Numbered from the stretch's first letter, positions 51,992 to 62,095 are shown. The stretch is DNA of 64,000 bases from Caballeronia arationis (GCF_001544975.2 NZ_FCOG02000020.1:62001-126000); one strand, 5' to 3'. Made by a program: numbers and translations. Notes: generated by a model not told the origin, from the sequence alone.

Positions 51992-53038
51992 TCAGGCAAG
52001 GCGCGCAGCATCGACGACCGCATCGGCGAATGCTTTCGGCGCCTCTTGCGGCAGGTTGTGCCCGATACCGCCGCCAATCGTTCGATGCAGATACTTGCCC
52101 GCGAACTTTTTTGCGTACACCGCCGGATCGGGATGCGGCGCGCCGTTTGCATCGCCTTCCATCGTGATGGTCGGAACGGAGATGGTCGGCGCCATCGCCA
52201 GACGCTGTTCGAGCGCGTCGTATTGCGGCTCGCCCTCGACGAGCCCCAGCCGCCAGCGATAATTGTGGATCACGACCGCAACGTGGTCCGGATTGTTGAA
52301 CGACTCAGCCGAGCGATCGTAGGTCGCATCGTCGAAGTTCCATTTCGGTGAGGCGAGACGCCAGATCAGCTTGTTGAAGTCGTGGCGATTGGCTTCGTAG
52401 CCCGCACGACCGCGCTCGGTGGCGAAATAGAACTGATACCACCACGCGAGCTCGGCCTGCGGCGGCAGCGGCGCCTTGTTGGCCTGCTGACTGCCGATCA
52501 GATACCCGCTCACCGACACCATCGCCTTGCACCGTTCCGGCCAGAGCGCGGCCATGATGTTCGCCGTGCGCGCACCCCAGTCGAAGGCTCCGAGCACGGC
52601 CTTGTCGATCTTCAGCGCATCCATCAACGCGATGATGTCGACGGCGACGACGGCCTGCTGCCCGTTGCGAGGCGTATCGGCAGAGAGGAAGCGCGTCGAT
52701 CCGTAGCCTCGCAGGTACGGGACGATGACGCGATATCCGGCGGCCGCAAGCAATGGCGTGACGTCGGCGAAGCTGTAGATGTCGTAGGGCCATCCGTGCA
52801 GCAGGATCACGACCGGGCCGTTCGAGGGACCCGCTTCCGCATAGCCGATATCGAGCGTGCCGGCATTGACCTGGCGAATGGCCGCAAACCCGGCGCGGTG
52901 CGCGCCCGCCTTCGTGCTGCCCGTGCCGTCCTTCGATTGCGCTTGAACGAGCCCGCTGAATCCCAGTTCCATCAGGCTGATGCCCGCGACGGTCGTCTGC
53001 AGCAAGCGACGACGCCGAGCGTTGACTTGATCCGGCAT
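51992..53038 (-). CDS. Exported epoxide hydrolase-like alpha/beta hydrolase
   Basis: A 348-residue protein. The N-terminal twin-arginine-like signal (ARRRRLLQTTVAGISLMELG) points to periplasmic export. The alpha/beta-hydrolase core has ILLHGWPYDIYSFADV (HGWP oxyanion motif) and nucleophile Asp in LGAFDWGARTANI; the late His is in GGGIGHNLPQEAP. The Asp nucleophile plus HGWP indicates the epoxide hydrolase/haloalkane dehalogenase group. It lies 27 bases from the convergent LysR stop. The next gene upstream (M81 peptidase) is 43 bases away on the same strand, so co-transcription is possible. Confidence 0.87.
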   Translation of the reverse strand: MPDQVNARRRRLLQTTVAGISLMELGFSGLVQAQSKDGTGSTKAGAHRAGFAAIRQVNAGTLDIGYAEAGPSNGPVVILLHGWPYDIYSFADVTPLLAAAGYRVIVPYLRGYGSTRFLSADTPRNGQQAVVAVDIIALMDALKIDKAVLGAFDWGARTANIMAALWPERCKAMVSVSGYLIGSQQANKAPLPPQAELAWWYQFYFATERGRAGYEANRHDFNKLIWRLASPKWNFDDATYDRSAESFNNPDHVAVVIHNYRWRLGLVEGEPQYDALEQRLAMAPTISVPTITMEGDANGAPHPDPAVYAKKFAGKYLHRTIGGGIGHNLPQEAPKAFADAVVDAARLA

Positions 53039-53081
53039 GGTTTTTCTCCTTTGCGATGTGTCGGTAACGACAGGTTGAGAA

Positions 53082-54590
53082 TCAGGCGACGACGGGGCGC
53101 AATGAACGGAACGGCTGACCCATCGGCCTTACGCGCATGTCCGGATCGAGATGCTCCCAAGGCAGGTCGGCCGGATCGGCGGCCATCGGTCCGGGCGCCT
53201 TCGCCACGAGGATCGCTTCGGCGATCGCCTCGAAATCCGCCCGGAAATGCACCGAGCTTTTGTTCACGAGTATCTTCATCCGCTCGGGTTCGATACCTGC
53301 AACCCGGAACAGGTTGCGATCGAAGACCTGCATCTTGACCGAGCTCACCGCGATTCTGACGCCTTCCACCCGCAAGCATGCAACCGGTCCCAGTTCCCCA
53401 TGCATTCCGTTGAGCATCGGGCCATCGAAACGGAAGCGTCCATCCGAGAGATGTTCGACCTCGAACACGGCTTCGAGCGGCGCATCCCCTGGTACGGCGG
53501 AGCGGCCTCCCAACGCGATCCGGATGTGCGCACCGACGCCCGCCCGGTGTGCGGCGGCCGCGGCATCGGCGTCCCAGATCACGCCCACTGCCGCATCGCT
53601 CGCGCCATGGCGCAGCAACGCCCGCACCATGCCCATTGTGTTCGAGTCGCCTCCGACGCCCGGGTTATCCTGCGTATCCGCGATGATGACGGGCTTGCCT
53701 GCCGCGCGGCTCAATCTGATCGCTTCCACCGCGGCTTCGTCGGGCGTAAGGAATGGCACGTCCCAGCGCGACTCTTCATCGACAAGCTTCGAATACAACG
53801 CATCGGCCGCTCGTTCCGCGGCATCCTTGCTGAACGCGTAGGCCCAGATCGTGGGTCCGCACTCCGCAAAGTCGGCGGCGGGAAAGCCCGGTGCAAACGA
53901 CACCGATACAACCGGCTCGTCTTCGAGTGTCGCCAGCATGCGGTACATGTCGTTCGCCGGCGCGACGAGCGTGCACATGCCATTCACGGGAATGAGGAAC
54001 GGAACGCGGCGAAACGCGCAGTGCAACGGGCGCTGCCCGGATACGAGGCGTTCGAGAATCTGCGCGGCGCGCTCGCCGGTCTCCGCCATGTCGACGTGAG
54101 GGTAGGTCCTGTACGCCACCAGCGCGCTTGCGTGCCTGATCATTCGTTCAGTCACGTTCGCATGAAGATCCAGCGAGACGACCACCGGCATGCGATCGCC
54201 GACGATCCGGCGCACGCGTTCGAGAATTTCGCCCTCGCCGTCGTCGAGCTGTTCGGTCACCATCGCTCCGTGCAGGTCGAGATAGATCGCATCGAATCCG
54301 CCTTCGCTGACGGCAGCGATGATCTCGCCGCAGATCCGCTCGAATGCATCGGTCGTGACGTGTGCAGAGGCACTCGCGCCCGCCCAGATCACCGGCGTCA
54401 GGTCATGGCCGCAAGACTGCGCGGCCTTGATGAATCCGCCGATCGGAACGTTGACGTTGCGCAGCGCGAGCACATCGGCGCCGCGCGCCATCGGCGGGAA
54501 ACCCTCGCCTTGAATGAAGCTCGTATAAGAGGCCTTCGTCGGTGCGAACGTATTGGTTTCATGCTGGAAACCGGCGATCAGGATGTTCAT
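53082..54590 (-). CDS. M81 family metallopeptidase (MlrC-type)
   Basis: A 502-residue protein of the microcystin-degradation MlrC family: ILIAGFQHETNTFAPTKASY at the N-terminus, DAIYLDLHGAMV with metal-binding Asp/His, VSLDLHANVT, then ADTQDNPGVGGDSNTMGMVR. Family members act on linear peptides or other amides and occur in many soil bacteria with no link to microcystin. The start is the ATG at 54590 with CTGGAGAG upstream; an ATG at 54617 is possible. Followed upstream by an MFS gene on the same strand (68 bases), probably the importer of its substrate. Confidence 0.88.
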   Translation of the reverse strand: MNILIAGFQHETNTFAPTKASYTSFIQGEGFPPMARGADVLALRNVNVPIGGFIKAAQSCGHDLTPVIWAGASASAHVTTDAFERICGEIIAAVSEGGFDAIYLDLHGAMVTEQLDDGEGEILERVRRIVGDRMPVVVSLDLHANVTERMIRHASALVAYRTYPHVDMAETGERAAQILERLVSGQRPLHCAFRRVPFLIPVNGMCTLVAPANDMYRMLATLEDEPVVSVSFAPGFPAADFAECGPTIWAYAFSKDAAERAADALYSKLVDEESRWDVPFLTPDEAAVEAIRLSRAAGKPVIIADTQDNPGVGGDSNTMGMVRALLRHGASDAAVGVIWDADAAAAAHRAGVGAHIRIALGGRSAVPGDAPLEAVFEVEHLSDGRFRFDGPMLNGMHGELGPVACLRVEGVRIAVSSVKMQVFDRNLFRVAGIEPERMKILVNKSSVHFRADFEAIAEAILVAKAPGPMAADPADLPWEHLDPDMRVRPMGQPFRSLRPVVA

Positions 54591-54658
54591 GTTTTCACTC
54601 TCCAGGCGATTGGACATTGCGACTCCGGCACTTCAGGAGACGCCATGCCGGGTTTTGA

Positions 54659-55987
54659 TCAGACGACGGAACTGCTTCCCGCAACCGGTTCGCCGACCCG
54701 GTCTTTCTTGAGCGTCAGCTTGGCTGTCAGGATCAGGATCGCCGCCGTCGCCGATACGCAAGCCATGACGAGCAGTCCCGCGTGCACGTTCCCCGTCCAG
54801 GTCTTGGTCCAGCCGAACACAGCCGGTCCCCAGAATCCCCCCGACAATCCGACCGTATTGATGAGCGCGATGCCGCCCGCCGCTGCGCTGCCCTCGACGA
54901 GCTCGGAAGGGATTGCCCAGAACACCGTGTAAGCCATCCAGAGACCTGCGGTTGCACACGTGAGGGCGACGAGCGTCAGCGTCAGGTGTCCGTCGGCGAA
55001 GATCGTGGCGATCAGGCAAGCTGCGCCGGCAAGCGCCGGTATCGCGCAGTGATAGCGTCTTTCGCCCAGCCTGTCGGAGCGCCGGCCCGCCAGGTACATG
55101 CTGATCGCCGCTGCCACGTAGGGAATCGCGGCGTACCAGCCAAGACGGATCGTGTCGTTCACTCCTTGATCCTTCAGCAGCGTCGGCAGCCAGAAGCTCA
55201 GCGCATAGATCGGGAAGATGATGCTGAAGTAGGCGATCGCGAGCACATAGACTCTCGGGCTTTTCAGCACTTCCCTGAACGAATCCGCCCGATGCAGGCT
55301 GGGAGCGGTCTCGCGATCCAGCAGGCGCTTCTCGTCGTCGCTCAGCCAGCGGGCGTCCGCGGGCCGATCGGACAGAACGCGCAGCGTAAGAAGCCCGAGC
55401 GCGATGCAGGGCAGCCCCTCGACAAGGAACATCCATTGCCAGCCGGTCAGGCCGCCGACGCCGGACAGCTCCGTGATGAGCCACGCCGACACCGGTCCTC
55501 CGATGATGCCGCCCAGCGGCCCCGCGACGAACACCAGCGCGATGGCGCGCGCCATGCGCGCCGGCCCGTACCAGCACGACAGGTAATAGATCATCCCCGG
55601 CGCGAATCCCGCTTCGAAGACGCCGAGCAGGAATCGCATCGCATAGAAGGTCGGCACGTTGCGCACGAACAGCATGCACGCCGATGTGATGCCCCAGAGC
55701 ACGAGGATGCGGCTGAACGTACGGCGTGCGCCTATCTTCGGCAGCATCAGGTTGCTGGGCAACTCGAACAGCACGTAGCCGAGAAAGAAGATGCCGGCAC
55801 CGACGCCGTAGGCTGCATCGGAGAGGCCGAGATCGTGCTGCATCTGGATTTTCGCGAAGCCGACATTCACGCGGTCCAGATACGCGAACATGTAGCAGAC
55901 GACAAGAAACGGCAAGAGCCGCCAGTTGAGCTTGCTGTAGAGCGTCGAGGCGGCATCGCCGGCCGTCGATGGATGGATTGCTGACAT
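54659..55987 (-). CDS. MFS transporter, ACS family
   Basis: A 442-residue porter with 12 predicted helices. LLPFLVVCYMFAYLDRVNVG in helix 1, GYVLFELPSNLMLPKIGARR after helix 2 and LGVFEAGFAPGMIYYLSCWY in helix 4 are diagnostic of the ACS/tartrate-phthalate type. It probably brings in an organic anion for the M81 enzyme encoded just downstream. Divergent from the LysR gene at 56127, with a candidate operator between them. Confidence 0.9.
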   Translation of the reverse strand: MSAIHPSTAGDAASTLYSKLNWRLLPFLVVCYMFAYLDRVNVGFAKIQMQHDLGLSDAAYGVGAGIFFLGYVLFELPSNLMLPKIGARRTFSRILVLWGITSACMLFVRNVPTFYAMRFLLGVFEAGFAPGMIYYLSCWYGPARMARAIALVFVAGPLGGIIGGPVSAWLITELSGVGGLTGWQWMFLVEGLPCIALGLLTLRVLSDRPADARWLSDDEKRLLDRETAPSLHRADSFREVLKSPRVYVLAIAYFSIIFPIYALSFWLPTLLKDQGVNDTIRLGWYAAIPYVAAAISMYLAGRRSDRLGERRYHCAIPALAGAACLIATIFADGHLTLTLVALTCATAGLWMAYTVFWAIPSELVEGSAAAGGIALINTVGLSGGFWGPAVFGWTKTWTGNVHAGLLVMACVSATAAILILTAKLTLKKDRVGEPVAGSSSVV

Positions 55988-56083
55988 GGGTGTCTCCTGG
56001 TTCCCTTCACTCGGCCCGTCTCTGGGGTTACTTCATGGTGGCAGGGCCAAACCCCACTAGCAAGAGCAACTAAGTTCACATAT

Positions 56084-56102
56084 CGTTGCCCTGTGAGCAA
56101 CG
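56084..56102. promoter_or_regulatory. Candidate LysR operator
   Basis: CGTTGC-N7-GCAACG, with ATA and TAT flanks one base further out, lies between the divergent MFS and LysR genes and ends 24 bases before the LysR start. Typical size and place for autoregulation by a LysR protein. Confidence 0.5.
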
Positions 56103-56126
56103 CTATAGAACTCCTGGAGAGACGGG

Positions 56127-57089
56127 ATGCGAGAGATCAACCATCAGCGCCTTCGATATTTTCACGAAGTCCTGACGCACGGCTCCATTCGCGGTGCCGC
56201 CGACAACATCAATACGTCGCCGTCCGTCATCACGCGGCAGATCAGGCTGCTCGAAGACGAGCTGGGTGCCACGCTGTTCGAACGACAGGCGCGCGGCGTC
56301 AGGCCCACGGAAGCGGCGGCTCACCTGCTGGAGTTCTGGCAGGGCTACCGTTCGCAGCAGGAAAAGCTCGAAGACCAGCTTCATGCGTTGAAGGGCCTTC
56401 AGCGAGGGCATATCCAGCTCGCAGTCAGCGAGGGTTATGTGGACATGCTCGTCGACGACGTTCTTGCGCCGTTCTGCGCCCAGTATCCGAATCTGGAGAT
56501 CGGCATGGAGACGCTCGCAGTCGACGCGATACTGGACGAAGTGGCGGAGAGCCGGGCGCATATCGGGCTTGCGTACAACCCGCCGCCGCATCCGCGCATC
56601 GAATATCGTGCGAGTTCGCCTCAACCCGTGGTTCTGTTATTGCGCAGCGATCATCCTCTCGCCAGGAGAAAGGGACCTGCGAGCATCGACGATCTTCGCG
56701 CGTATCCGCTCGCGCTCATGCCACCGACGTTCGGGATTGGTCATGTCGTGAAGATGCTGGAACTGGCCGAGAACATCACGATTCGCCCGACGATGACGAC
56801 CAACTCGCTACGCGCGCTAAAGCGATTCGTGTCGGCGGAGAACTTCGTGACGCTGATCGGCGAATTCGCCGCTTACAAGGAACTTGCATCCGGCGAGCTG
56901 ACGACCATCCCCATTGCGCACCATCTGTTCGAAGGCGCGCAGGCAAGAGTGCTGGTGAAAACCGACAGACCGCTCGCCCCGGGACCGCTCGAAATGCTCA
57001 GGTGGATTCAGGAGCGAATGCCGATGTTTCGCACGCCCGAAGTCAAACAAGCGGGCAAGCGCGGGAAGGTTGGCCGGCGCAAAGGGTGA
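56127..57089 (+). CDS. LysR family transcriptional regulator
   Basis: A 320-residue regulator. The helix-turn-helix covers [20 protein letters not shown] then [20 protein letters not shown]. The effector domain includes [20 protein letters not shown] and the C-terminal tail is Lys/Arg-rich ([14 protein letters not shown]). CTGGAGAGACGGG precedes the ATG. Divergent from the MFS-M81 gene pair, so it probably controls that catabolic unit in response to its substrate. Confidence 0.92.
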   Translation: MREINHQRLRYFHEVLTHGSIRGAADNINTSPSVITRQIRLLEDELGATLFERQARGVRPTEAAAHLLEFWQGYRSQQEKLEDQLHALKGLQRGHIQLAVSEGYVDMLVDDVLAPFCAQYPNLEIGMETLAVDAILDEVAESRAHIGLAYNPPPHPRIEYRASSPQPVVLLLRSDHPLARRKGPASIDDLRAYPLALMPPTFGIGHVVKMLELAENITIRPTMTTNSLRALKRFVSAENFVTLIGEFAAYKELASGELTTIPIAHHLFEGAQARVLVKTDRPLAPGPLEMLRWIQERMPMFRTPEVKQAGKRGKVGRRKG

Positions 57090-57165
57090 TGGTGGACAGC
57101 GAGTGTCGTCTGAGAGATTGAAGCGCGTGCGCGTAGCTGACGCGACCGCCAAGGCAAACGGTCGT

Positions 57166-57199
57166 TCGCCGTCGCGTATCTTCTGACACGCGACGGCGA
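57166..57199. terminator. 12-bp hairpin between convergent genes
   Basis: TCGCCGTCGCGT (57166-57177) and ACGCGACGGCGA (57188-57199) form a perfect stem with a 10-base loop between the LysR stop and the convergent DUF4148-type gene. Strong structure without a T-run; a bidirectional terminator is likely. Confidence 0.65.
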
Positions 57200-57229
57200 C
57201 AGGCTCGGACTCGCACATCAGCGCGAGTG

Positions 57230-57511
57230 TCAGGGCGCCTTCTGCCCCGACTTGCCCTGAACGTTCTGCGGATAGTTCGCTTCCTCGCCAGTCGGCTTGT
57301 AGCCGTTCTTCTCTGCTTCCTTTAGATCGGCCGTTCGTTTTGCTTTGGTCGCCTGATGAGAAGCCTTTTTCTGCGCCTTCTGGTCGGCCTTGCTCGCCTG
57401 GCCCGTAGCCGATGCTCCGGCGTCAGCTGTCTGCGCCATCGCAACCGGCGCGAAGTTGAGGGCACCGAGAGCAGCAGCCATTGCGACTAATGTGATTCGC
57501 GTTCTTTGCAT
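57230..57511 (-). CDS. Small secreted DUF4148-like protein
   Basis: A 93-residue protein. Signal peptide about 1-26 (LGALNFAPVAMAQ). The mature part is a Lys/Ala-rich helix (KADQKAQKKASHQATKAKRT) and ends with ADLKEAEKNGYKPTGEEANY, which is the short DUF4148 motif. This is a relative of the protein at 39648, with a different charge. GGGAGAAATC precedes the ATG. Function unknown. Confidence 0.82.
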   Translation of the reverse strand: MQRTRITLVAMAAALGALNFAPVAMAQTADAGASATGQASKADQKAQKKASHQATKAKRTADLKEAEKNGYKPTGEEANYPQNVQGKSGQKAP

Positions 57512-57629
57512 GATTTCTCCCTTTGGGTCTGATGCGACGGGTATTCGACAACCATGGCAATGCAAAAGCCTGACGAGATTGCCATAGTTTTCGTCGGCGC
57601 GCATCGACGCAAATGCACGGATCTTCGAT

Positions 57630-58982
57630 TCAGGCCGTCTCAGCCAGCGCGCGATCTGCAGTGTCGTTTCCGACGGCTGCATCCGATCGACGCTGGTTGA
57701 TGAGCGATACGGCAAGCACCGCGATCACGCCCGGCACCGCGATCGCCATGAAATTCTGCTGAAGCGGCAGCGCCATGCTGACCAGCAAACCGATCACGAT
57801 CGGTGCGAGGATCGCCCCGCTGCGTCCGACGCCCGATGCCCAGCCGATTCCCGTCGCGCGAACCGCCATCGGATAAAACTGCCCGGTAAAGGCGTACGTC
57901 ACGATCTGCGTCCCAATGGTCGATGCTCCCGCAAGACCGACGAGCATGAAGAGCGCCCACGTAGGCACCTTGAACCCGAGCAGGCTGATCGAGATCGCTG
58001 CGAGCGCGTACATCGCGATCAGCACGTACTTGATGTTGAAGCGATCGGCCATCCATCCGCCGCCTATCGCGCCGATCATCGCGCCGAAGTTAAGCACGAG
58101 CACGAAGGTCAGCGCCGAGCCGAGGCTGTGACCTGCATTTGCCATCAGCTTCGTCAGCCACGAGCTCAACGCATACACCATGAAGAGACACATGAAGAAC
58201 GCGATCCACAGCATCGCCGTGCTGAAGCCACGGCCATCCGTGAACAGCTTGCCGATGGGAGGCGCGTGCGCGACGTCTTCGCCGGGCAACGCGAACCGGT
58301 CGCTTTCCTCGGGCACGTAACCCGGTTCGATGCGCGAAACGATGTTCTTGAGCGCCGGAATGCGGCCCGTCCTGATGAGATAGGGCATCGACTCGGGCAT
58401 CCACTTCAGGATGGCGGGCAGGAGCAGGATCGGCAAGCCCGCGGCAATGAACACCGACTGCCATCCGAAGCGTTCGATCAAGCCCTTGCCGAGCAAGGCC
58501 GCAAGCATGCCGCCGATCGAGTAGCCGCTGAACATCAGCGTCACCATCGTGCTGCGCATTCTGCGCGGCGAATATTCGGTCATCTGCGCAACGACGTTCG
58601 GCATGACCCCGCCGATGCCGAGGCCCGCCAGGAAGCGCGTGACGCTGAACATCACCGGATCGCTGGTCAGGCCCGCTACGGCGGTAAACACGCTAAAGAG
58701 CAGGATGCAGATGGCGATGGCGCGCCGGCGGCCGATGCGGTCCGCTATCGTCCCGAGGAATACGGCACCGAACATCATGCCGAACAGCGCTGAACTGACC
58801 ATGAAGCCCGCGCTCGTCGGATTGACGCCCATGTCCTTCATGATCGACGGCAACGCTATTCCGGCCACGGCGAGATCGTAGCCGTCGAATATGATGATGA
58901 GCGCGCACCAGAAAAGCACGAGTGCGTGAAAGCCCCTGAAGCGGGCGTCGTCGGCAAGTTGATGAACATCGATTTGACGCAT
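57630..58982 (-). CDS. Aromatic acid:H+ symporter (AAHS, BenK/PcaK-like)
   Basis: A 450-residue MFS porter with 12 helices. The AAHS signatures are ALIIIFDGYDLAVAGIALPS in helix 1 (with the conserved Asp pair) and GTIADRIGRRRAIA after helix 2. The family takes up benzoate, 4-hydroxybenzoate or similar aromatic acids. There is no ring-cleavage operon next to it. The ATG at 58982 is preceded by GAAGGAGATATC. A related but distinct MFS gene follows upstream on the same strand. Confidence 0.9.
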   Translation of the reverse strand: MRQIDVHQLADDARFRGFHALVLFWCALIIIFDGYDLAVAGIALPSIMKDMGVNPTSAGFMVSSALFGMMFGAVFLGTIADRIGRRRAIAICILLFSVFTAVAGLTSDPVMFSVTRFLAGLGIGGVMPNVVAQMTEYSPRRMRSTMVTLMFSGYSIGGMLAALLGKGLIERFGWQSVFIAAGLPILLLPAILKWMPESMPYLIRTGRIPALKNIVSRIEPGYVPEESDRFALPGEDVAHAPPIGKLFTDGRGFSTAMLWIAFFMCLFMVYALSSWLTKLMANAGHSLGSALTFVLVLNFGAMIGAIGGGWMADRFNIKYVLIAMYALAAISISLLGFKVPTWALFMLVGLAGASTIGTQIVTYAFTGQFYPMAVRATGIGWASGVGRSGAILAPIVIGLLVSMALPLQQNFMAIAVPGVIAVLAVSLINQRRSDAAVGNDTADRALAETA

Positions 58983-59238
58983 GCGATATCTCCTTCGCTG
59001 TCGTTCTGATGCGCCCTTGGGCGCAAGCCCCGTGCACGTGACGATGCGACGGGCGCGAGTGTCGATGTCTCGCGCTCGATCGAAAAACGGGTGCTGTCGA
59101 GGTGGATGGGTTCGGCTTCTTTACTGCGCGGTCGGTGGACGGCGCGAGCCGTTTCTTTTTATGGTCGCCGGGCTTTTGATGTCGCGGACGATGCCGCCCG
59201 CGACTGTGCGTATCGCTTGCCCGGTCTGCGTGTGAGTG

Positions 59239-60576
59239 TCAGTGCGCCGCTGCAAGATTCGCATCGACGACACTATGCTTCGTGCGGATCGCCGTGACCG
59301 CGAGCAGTGCGGCAGCAAGCGGCAATGCCAGGGCCATGTAGAAGCCGGCGGGACCGCTCATTGCCAGAACGCTGCCGCCGACCGCCGAACCCGCGATCGC
59401 TCCGACACGGCCCATGCCGATTGCCCATCCGGTCGCGGTGGCGCGCAGTGTCGTCGGATAGGCGCCGACCACGAGATAGTTGAGCGCGATCTGCTGGCCG
59501 CCGATGCCAAGTCCCGCCGCGCCCGCAAGCACGAACACGAGCCCCCACGACGTGCCCGCATAGGCGAGCCCGACCGCGATCGCAATGCCAAGCGTGAGCA
59601 GCGCAATCAGAAGGCGCTGCGTGTTGACTTTCGGAAGCAGGATCGAAAGCGGTATCGCGCAGACGATGAAGACCGCGTTGACGACGACCGTTCCCATCGG
59701 CGCCTGCGTCGCGGGCAGTCCGGCGGTCTTGAGCACCGTCGGCAACCACGAAAGCAGCATGAACCATGCGATCCAGTTGAACAGATACACGCCCCAGATG
59801 GCGATGGTGTTGCGCGCATTGCCGTTGGCGAACAGTGCTGCAACGCTCGCGCGCGCTGCCGTCTCCGGTGTCATGAATACGACGTCGGCGGGCAGTGCGG
59901 CCGGCACGATGCGGTTCAGCGTCTTGCGTACGGACTCGATGCCATTGCCGCGCGACCTGCTGATTCGATAGTTGAGCGACTCGGGCAGCAGGAAGTAGAG
60001 CACGGCGAGCAACACCAGCGGCACCGCGCCGCCGACGATGAACACGCCCTGCCAGCCGATGACGGGCATCATGCGCGCCGCAAGCAATCCGCCGAGCATC
60101 GCACCGGCGGGAAGCCCGAGCAGAACGCCCGTCATGATCGCGCCGCGATGCCGCGCGGGACCGAATTCGGAGGCGAGTGCGAGCAGCACGGGCGTGCAGC
60201 CGCCCATGCCCAAACCGGCGATGAAACGCAGGGCCAGGATCTGGCTGGTGCTGCCGGCGAACGCCGTGAGCAGGGACGCCGCGCTGAAGATCGCCACGCC
60301 GCCGAGAAGCGCCGGACGCCTTCCCGCCCGGTCACCGAACAGGCCTAGCGTCATTGCGCCTATCGTCATGCCTAGCGTGCCTGCTATGAGAATCGGCGCG
60401 AGATCGCCGGGGCGCAGGCCGAACGCCGCGATGATCGCGGGCCCGGTATAGGCGATCGCCTGCGTATCGAAACCGTCGAATAGCGCGGTGGCGAAGCACA
60501 GGATAAAAATCATCCACTGGAAAGGGCGAATGGGCTCCCGGTCGATCAGCGACGAAATGTCGAGTGGTGTGCTCAT
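59239..60576 (-). CDS. MFS transporter, AAHS-like
   Basis: A 445-residue porter with 12 helices, similar in design to the gene at 57630: ILCFATALFDGFDTQAIAYT in helix 1, LGLFGDRAGRRPALLG after helix 2, and GLGMGGCTPVLLALASEF in helix 4. Substrate is probably an aromatic acid. It starts at ATG 60576 with CACGGAGACACC upstream; an upstream start at 60702 adds residues outside the family. The two porters lie in tandem with a 256-base gap, so each may have its own promoter. Confidence 0.88.
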   Translation of the reverse strand: MSTPLDISSLIDREPIRPFQWMIFILCFATALFDGFDTQAIAYTGPAIIAAFGLRPGDLAPILIAGTLGMTIGAMTLGLFGDRAGRRPALLGGVAIFSAASLLTAFAGSTSQILALRFIAGLGMGGCTPVLLALASEFGPARHRGAIMTGVLLGLPAGAMLGGLLAARMMPVIGWQGVFIVGGAVPLVLLAVLYFLLPESLNYRISRSRGNGIESVRKTLNRIVPAALPADVVFMTPETAARASVAALFANGNARNTIAIWGVYLFNWIAWFMLLSWLPTVLKTAGLPATQAPMGTVVVNAVFIVCAIPLSILLPKVNTQRLLIALLTLGIAIAVGLAYAGTSWGLVFVLAGAAGLGIGGQQIALNYLVVGAYPTTLRATATGWAIGMGRVGAIAGSAVGGSVLAMSGPAGFYMALALPLAAALLAVTAIRTKHSVVDANLAAAH

Positions 60577-60758
60577 GGTGTCTCCGTGCGATTGGCACTC
60601 TGTTCTGGTTGGTCTGGCAGTGTTCATTGCCGGGCCAGAATAGGTGAACCAATTGCACGCCGTCCAATACCGATCGAGTCTCGCTCCATACCCTTGCGGC
60701 ATGGAAGGGCGTTCTGCTCTGCTGCGCCTTCCTGCCGGGGCGCATCGGGCAGGGAACT

Positions 60759-61265
60759 TCAGCGGTGATAGCGCGCGCCGGATGCCAGGCTTGTTTTACG
60801 GCCGGTAGCCAATACGGCTCGCTCGCAGGGGATATCGATCCGCAGCATGCCGGCATCCCGCACGCTCCATACGATGACAGCGCGATCGTTTTGCACTTCG
60901 ACTTGCGTCGGGCCACCTGCAAGCCGCCGCACTGTCTTCTTGCAGACTCGACTGAAAAGCCAGCAGGCGTAGCTTGCGGTGGATAGCGTCAGGAACAAGG
61001 AAAGCCCGAGGATCCCGAAGTTGAACGAGTCCTGGCTTCTGTGGCAAACGGGCTTCCACTGCGGCCCGTCCTGCGTACCTTTCGCTAACGGCGTTCGGGC
61101 GCCGTCGGACAGCCGGTCAGCTTGCTTGCGACCTGCATCGTGCTCGCTCGCCCACGTGGCAACCCGGGCCTGGCAGTCGCGATCATTGATGATGGGCGGC
61201 ACGACCGCAGTACCAAGGCCAATTACCGCCGAGACACACAGAATGCCGATGGTTCCGCGCTGCAT
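60759..61265 (-). CDS. Hypothetical membrane protein
   Basis: A 168-residue protein. Two hydrophobic segments are visible: residues 6-26 (IGILCVSAVIGLGTAVVPPI) and about 83-104 (GILGLSLFLTLSTASYACWL). Between them is a Cys-containing, probably periplasmic part of about 55 residues (INDRDCQARVATWASEHDAG, KPVCHRSQDS), which could make a disulfide. The C-terminal 60 residues are soluble and basic. No family recognised. Monocistronic. Confidence 0.6.
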   Translation of the reverse strand: MQRGTIGILCVSAVIGLGTAVVPPIINDRDCQARVATWASEHDAGRKQADRLSDGARTPLAKGTQDGPQWKPVCHRSQDSFNFGILGLSLFLTLSTASYACWLFSRVCKKTVRRLAGGPTQVEVQNDRAVIVWSVRDAGMLRIDIPCERAVLATGRKTSLASGARYHR

Positions 61266-61399
61266 CGCAATTTCCCGATCGTTGTTTCATGTCTTATCGG
61301 GAAATCCGGCTGAAGCTTTAGGGTATGCAAACGCCAAGGTGTCTGCCTGATCCGCCATAGAGATGCAAGGAGCGCGCGCATGCGAATCCCGCGCACCGT

Positions 61400-62014
61400 T
61401 CATGCATAGCGGGCAAGAAACATGTCGGCGGCAGATTCCGCCACTTTTCTCTGTTCATCTTCGGTGAGAGGCGGCTGCCCCATCGTCACCTGGGGCCAGA
61501 AAGCGAACGCTTTCACAAGACCCTGCAACTGTTGCGAGGCAAATACCGGGTCCGATGTCCTGAGGCGACCATCCTCGGTGGCGGCGCGTATCCACACCGT
61601 CAGATCTTCCTCCCGCTCTCCCATGCGAGCCACCATGTCGCGTGCGCGTTCCGGCGAATGGATGCCCGCGGCAATAGCAACGCGCGCGAGCGACAGGAAC
61701 GCCTCGTCATTCAAAAGCGTCAGTTTTTTTGACAGATGATGAAGAAGCTGGTCCCGCAACGGCGCGTCGGCGGCATAGACAGGCGCTTCGCCCGCCTCAC
61801 TCGACTCCCACAACTGCTGCAGGATCGCGGCGAACAGCGCCTCCTTGCTCGGAAAATGGTTGTAGACCGTACGTTTCGAGACGCTTGCGCGCGCTGCGAT
61901 GCGGTCCATGCTGGTCGCATCGTAGCCAGCGGCAAGAAATTCTTCGATGGCCGCTCCGATCACGGCAGCACGCTTGCGATCGGTCATCCGGCGCGGGGTG
62001 TCGATGGTAATCAT
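61400..62014 (-). CDS. TetR/AcrR family transcriptional regulator
   Basis: A 204-residue repressor. The N-terminal helix-turn-helix is typical: AAVIGAAIEEFLAAGYDATS then MDRIAARASVSKRTVYNHFP. The C-terminal part is the ligand-binding, dimerising TetR_C domain. Divergent from the metallo-beta-lactamase gene, with an operator-like palindrome between them. By analogy with AcrR/RutR, a small hydrophobic ligand probably releases it. The ATG at 62014 is used; a second ATG lies 9 residues in. Confidence 0.92.
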   Translation of the reverse strand: MITIDTPRRMTDRKRAAVIGAAIEEFLAAGYDATSMDRIAARASVSKRTVYNHFPSKEALFAAILQQLWESSEAGEAPVYAADAPLRDQLLHHLSKKLTLLNDEAFLSLARVAIAAGIHSPERARDMVARMGEREEDLTVWIRAATEDGRLRTSDPVFASQQLQGLVKAFAFWPQVTMGQPPLTEDEQRKVAESAADMFLARYA

Positions 62015-62059
62015 GCAATAAATCTTACACCAGGCAGTTTACTTTTTTTCCGGTTAAAC

Positions 62060-62075
62060 TACACTGGTCGGTGTA
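62060..62075. promoter_or_regulatory. Candidate TetR operator
   Basis: TACAC-N6-GTGTA lies between the divergent genes, 21 bases before the metallo-beta-lactamase start. A second, imperfect copy (62027-62042, 10 of 16 bases alike, keeping the TACACC half) lies near the TetR start. Two sites flanking both promoters fits autorepression plus control of the hydrolase gene. Confidence 0.6.
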
Positions 62076-62095
62076 CTTTATTGCAAGGAACTCAC

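Noticed and set aside
53151..54932. 593-residue plus-strand frame opposite the M81 gene
   Set aside because: Arg/His-rich composition of a shadow frame in high-GC DNA; the minus strand has complete family motifs.
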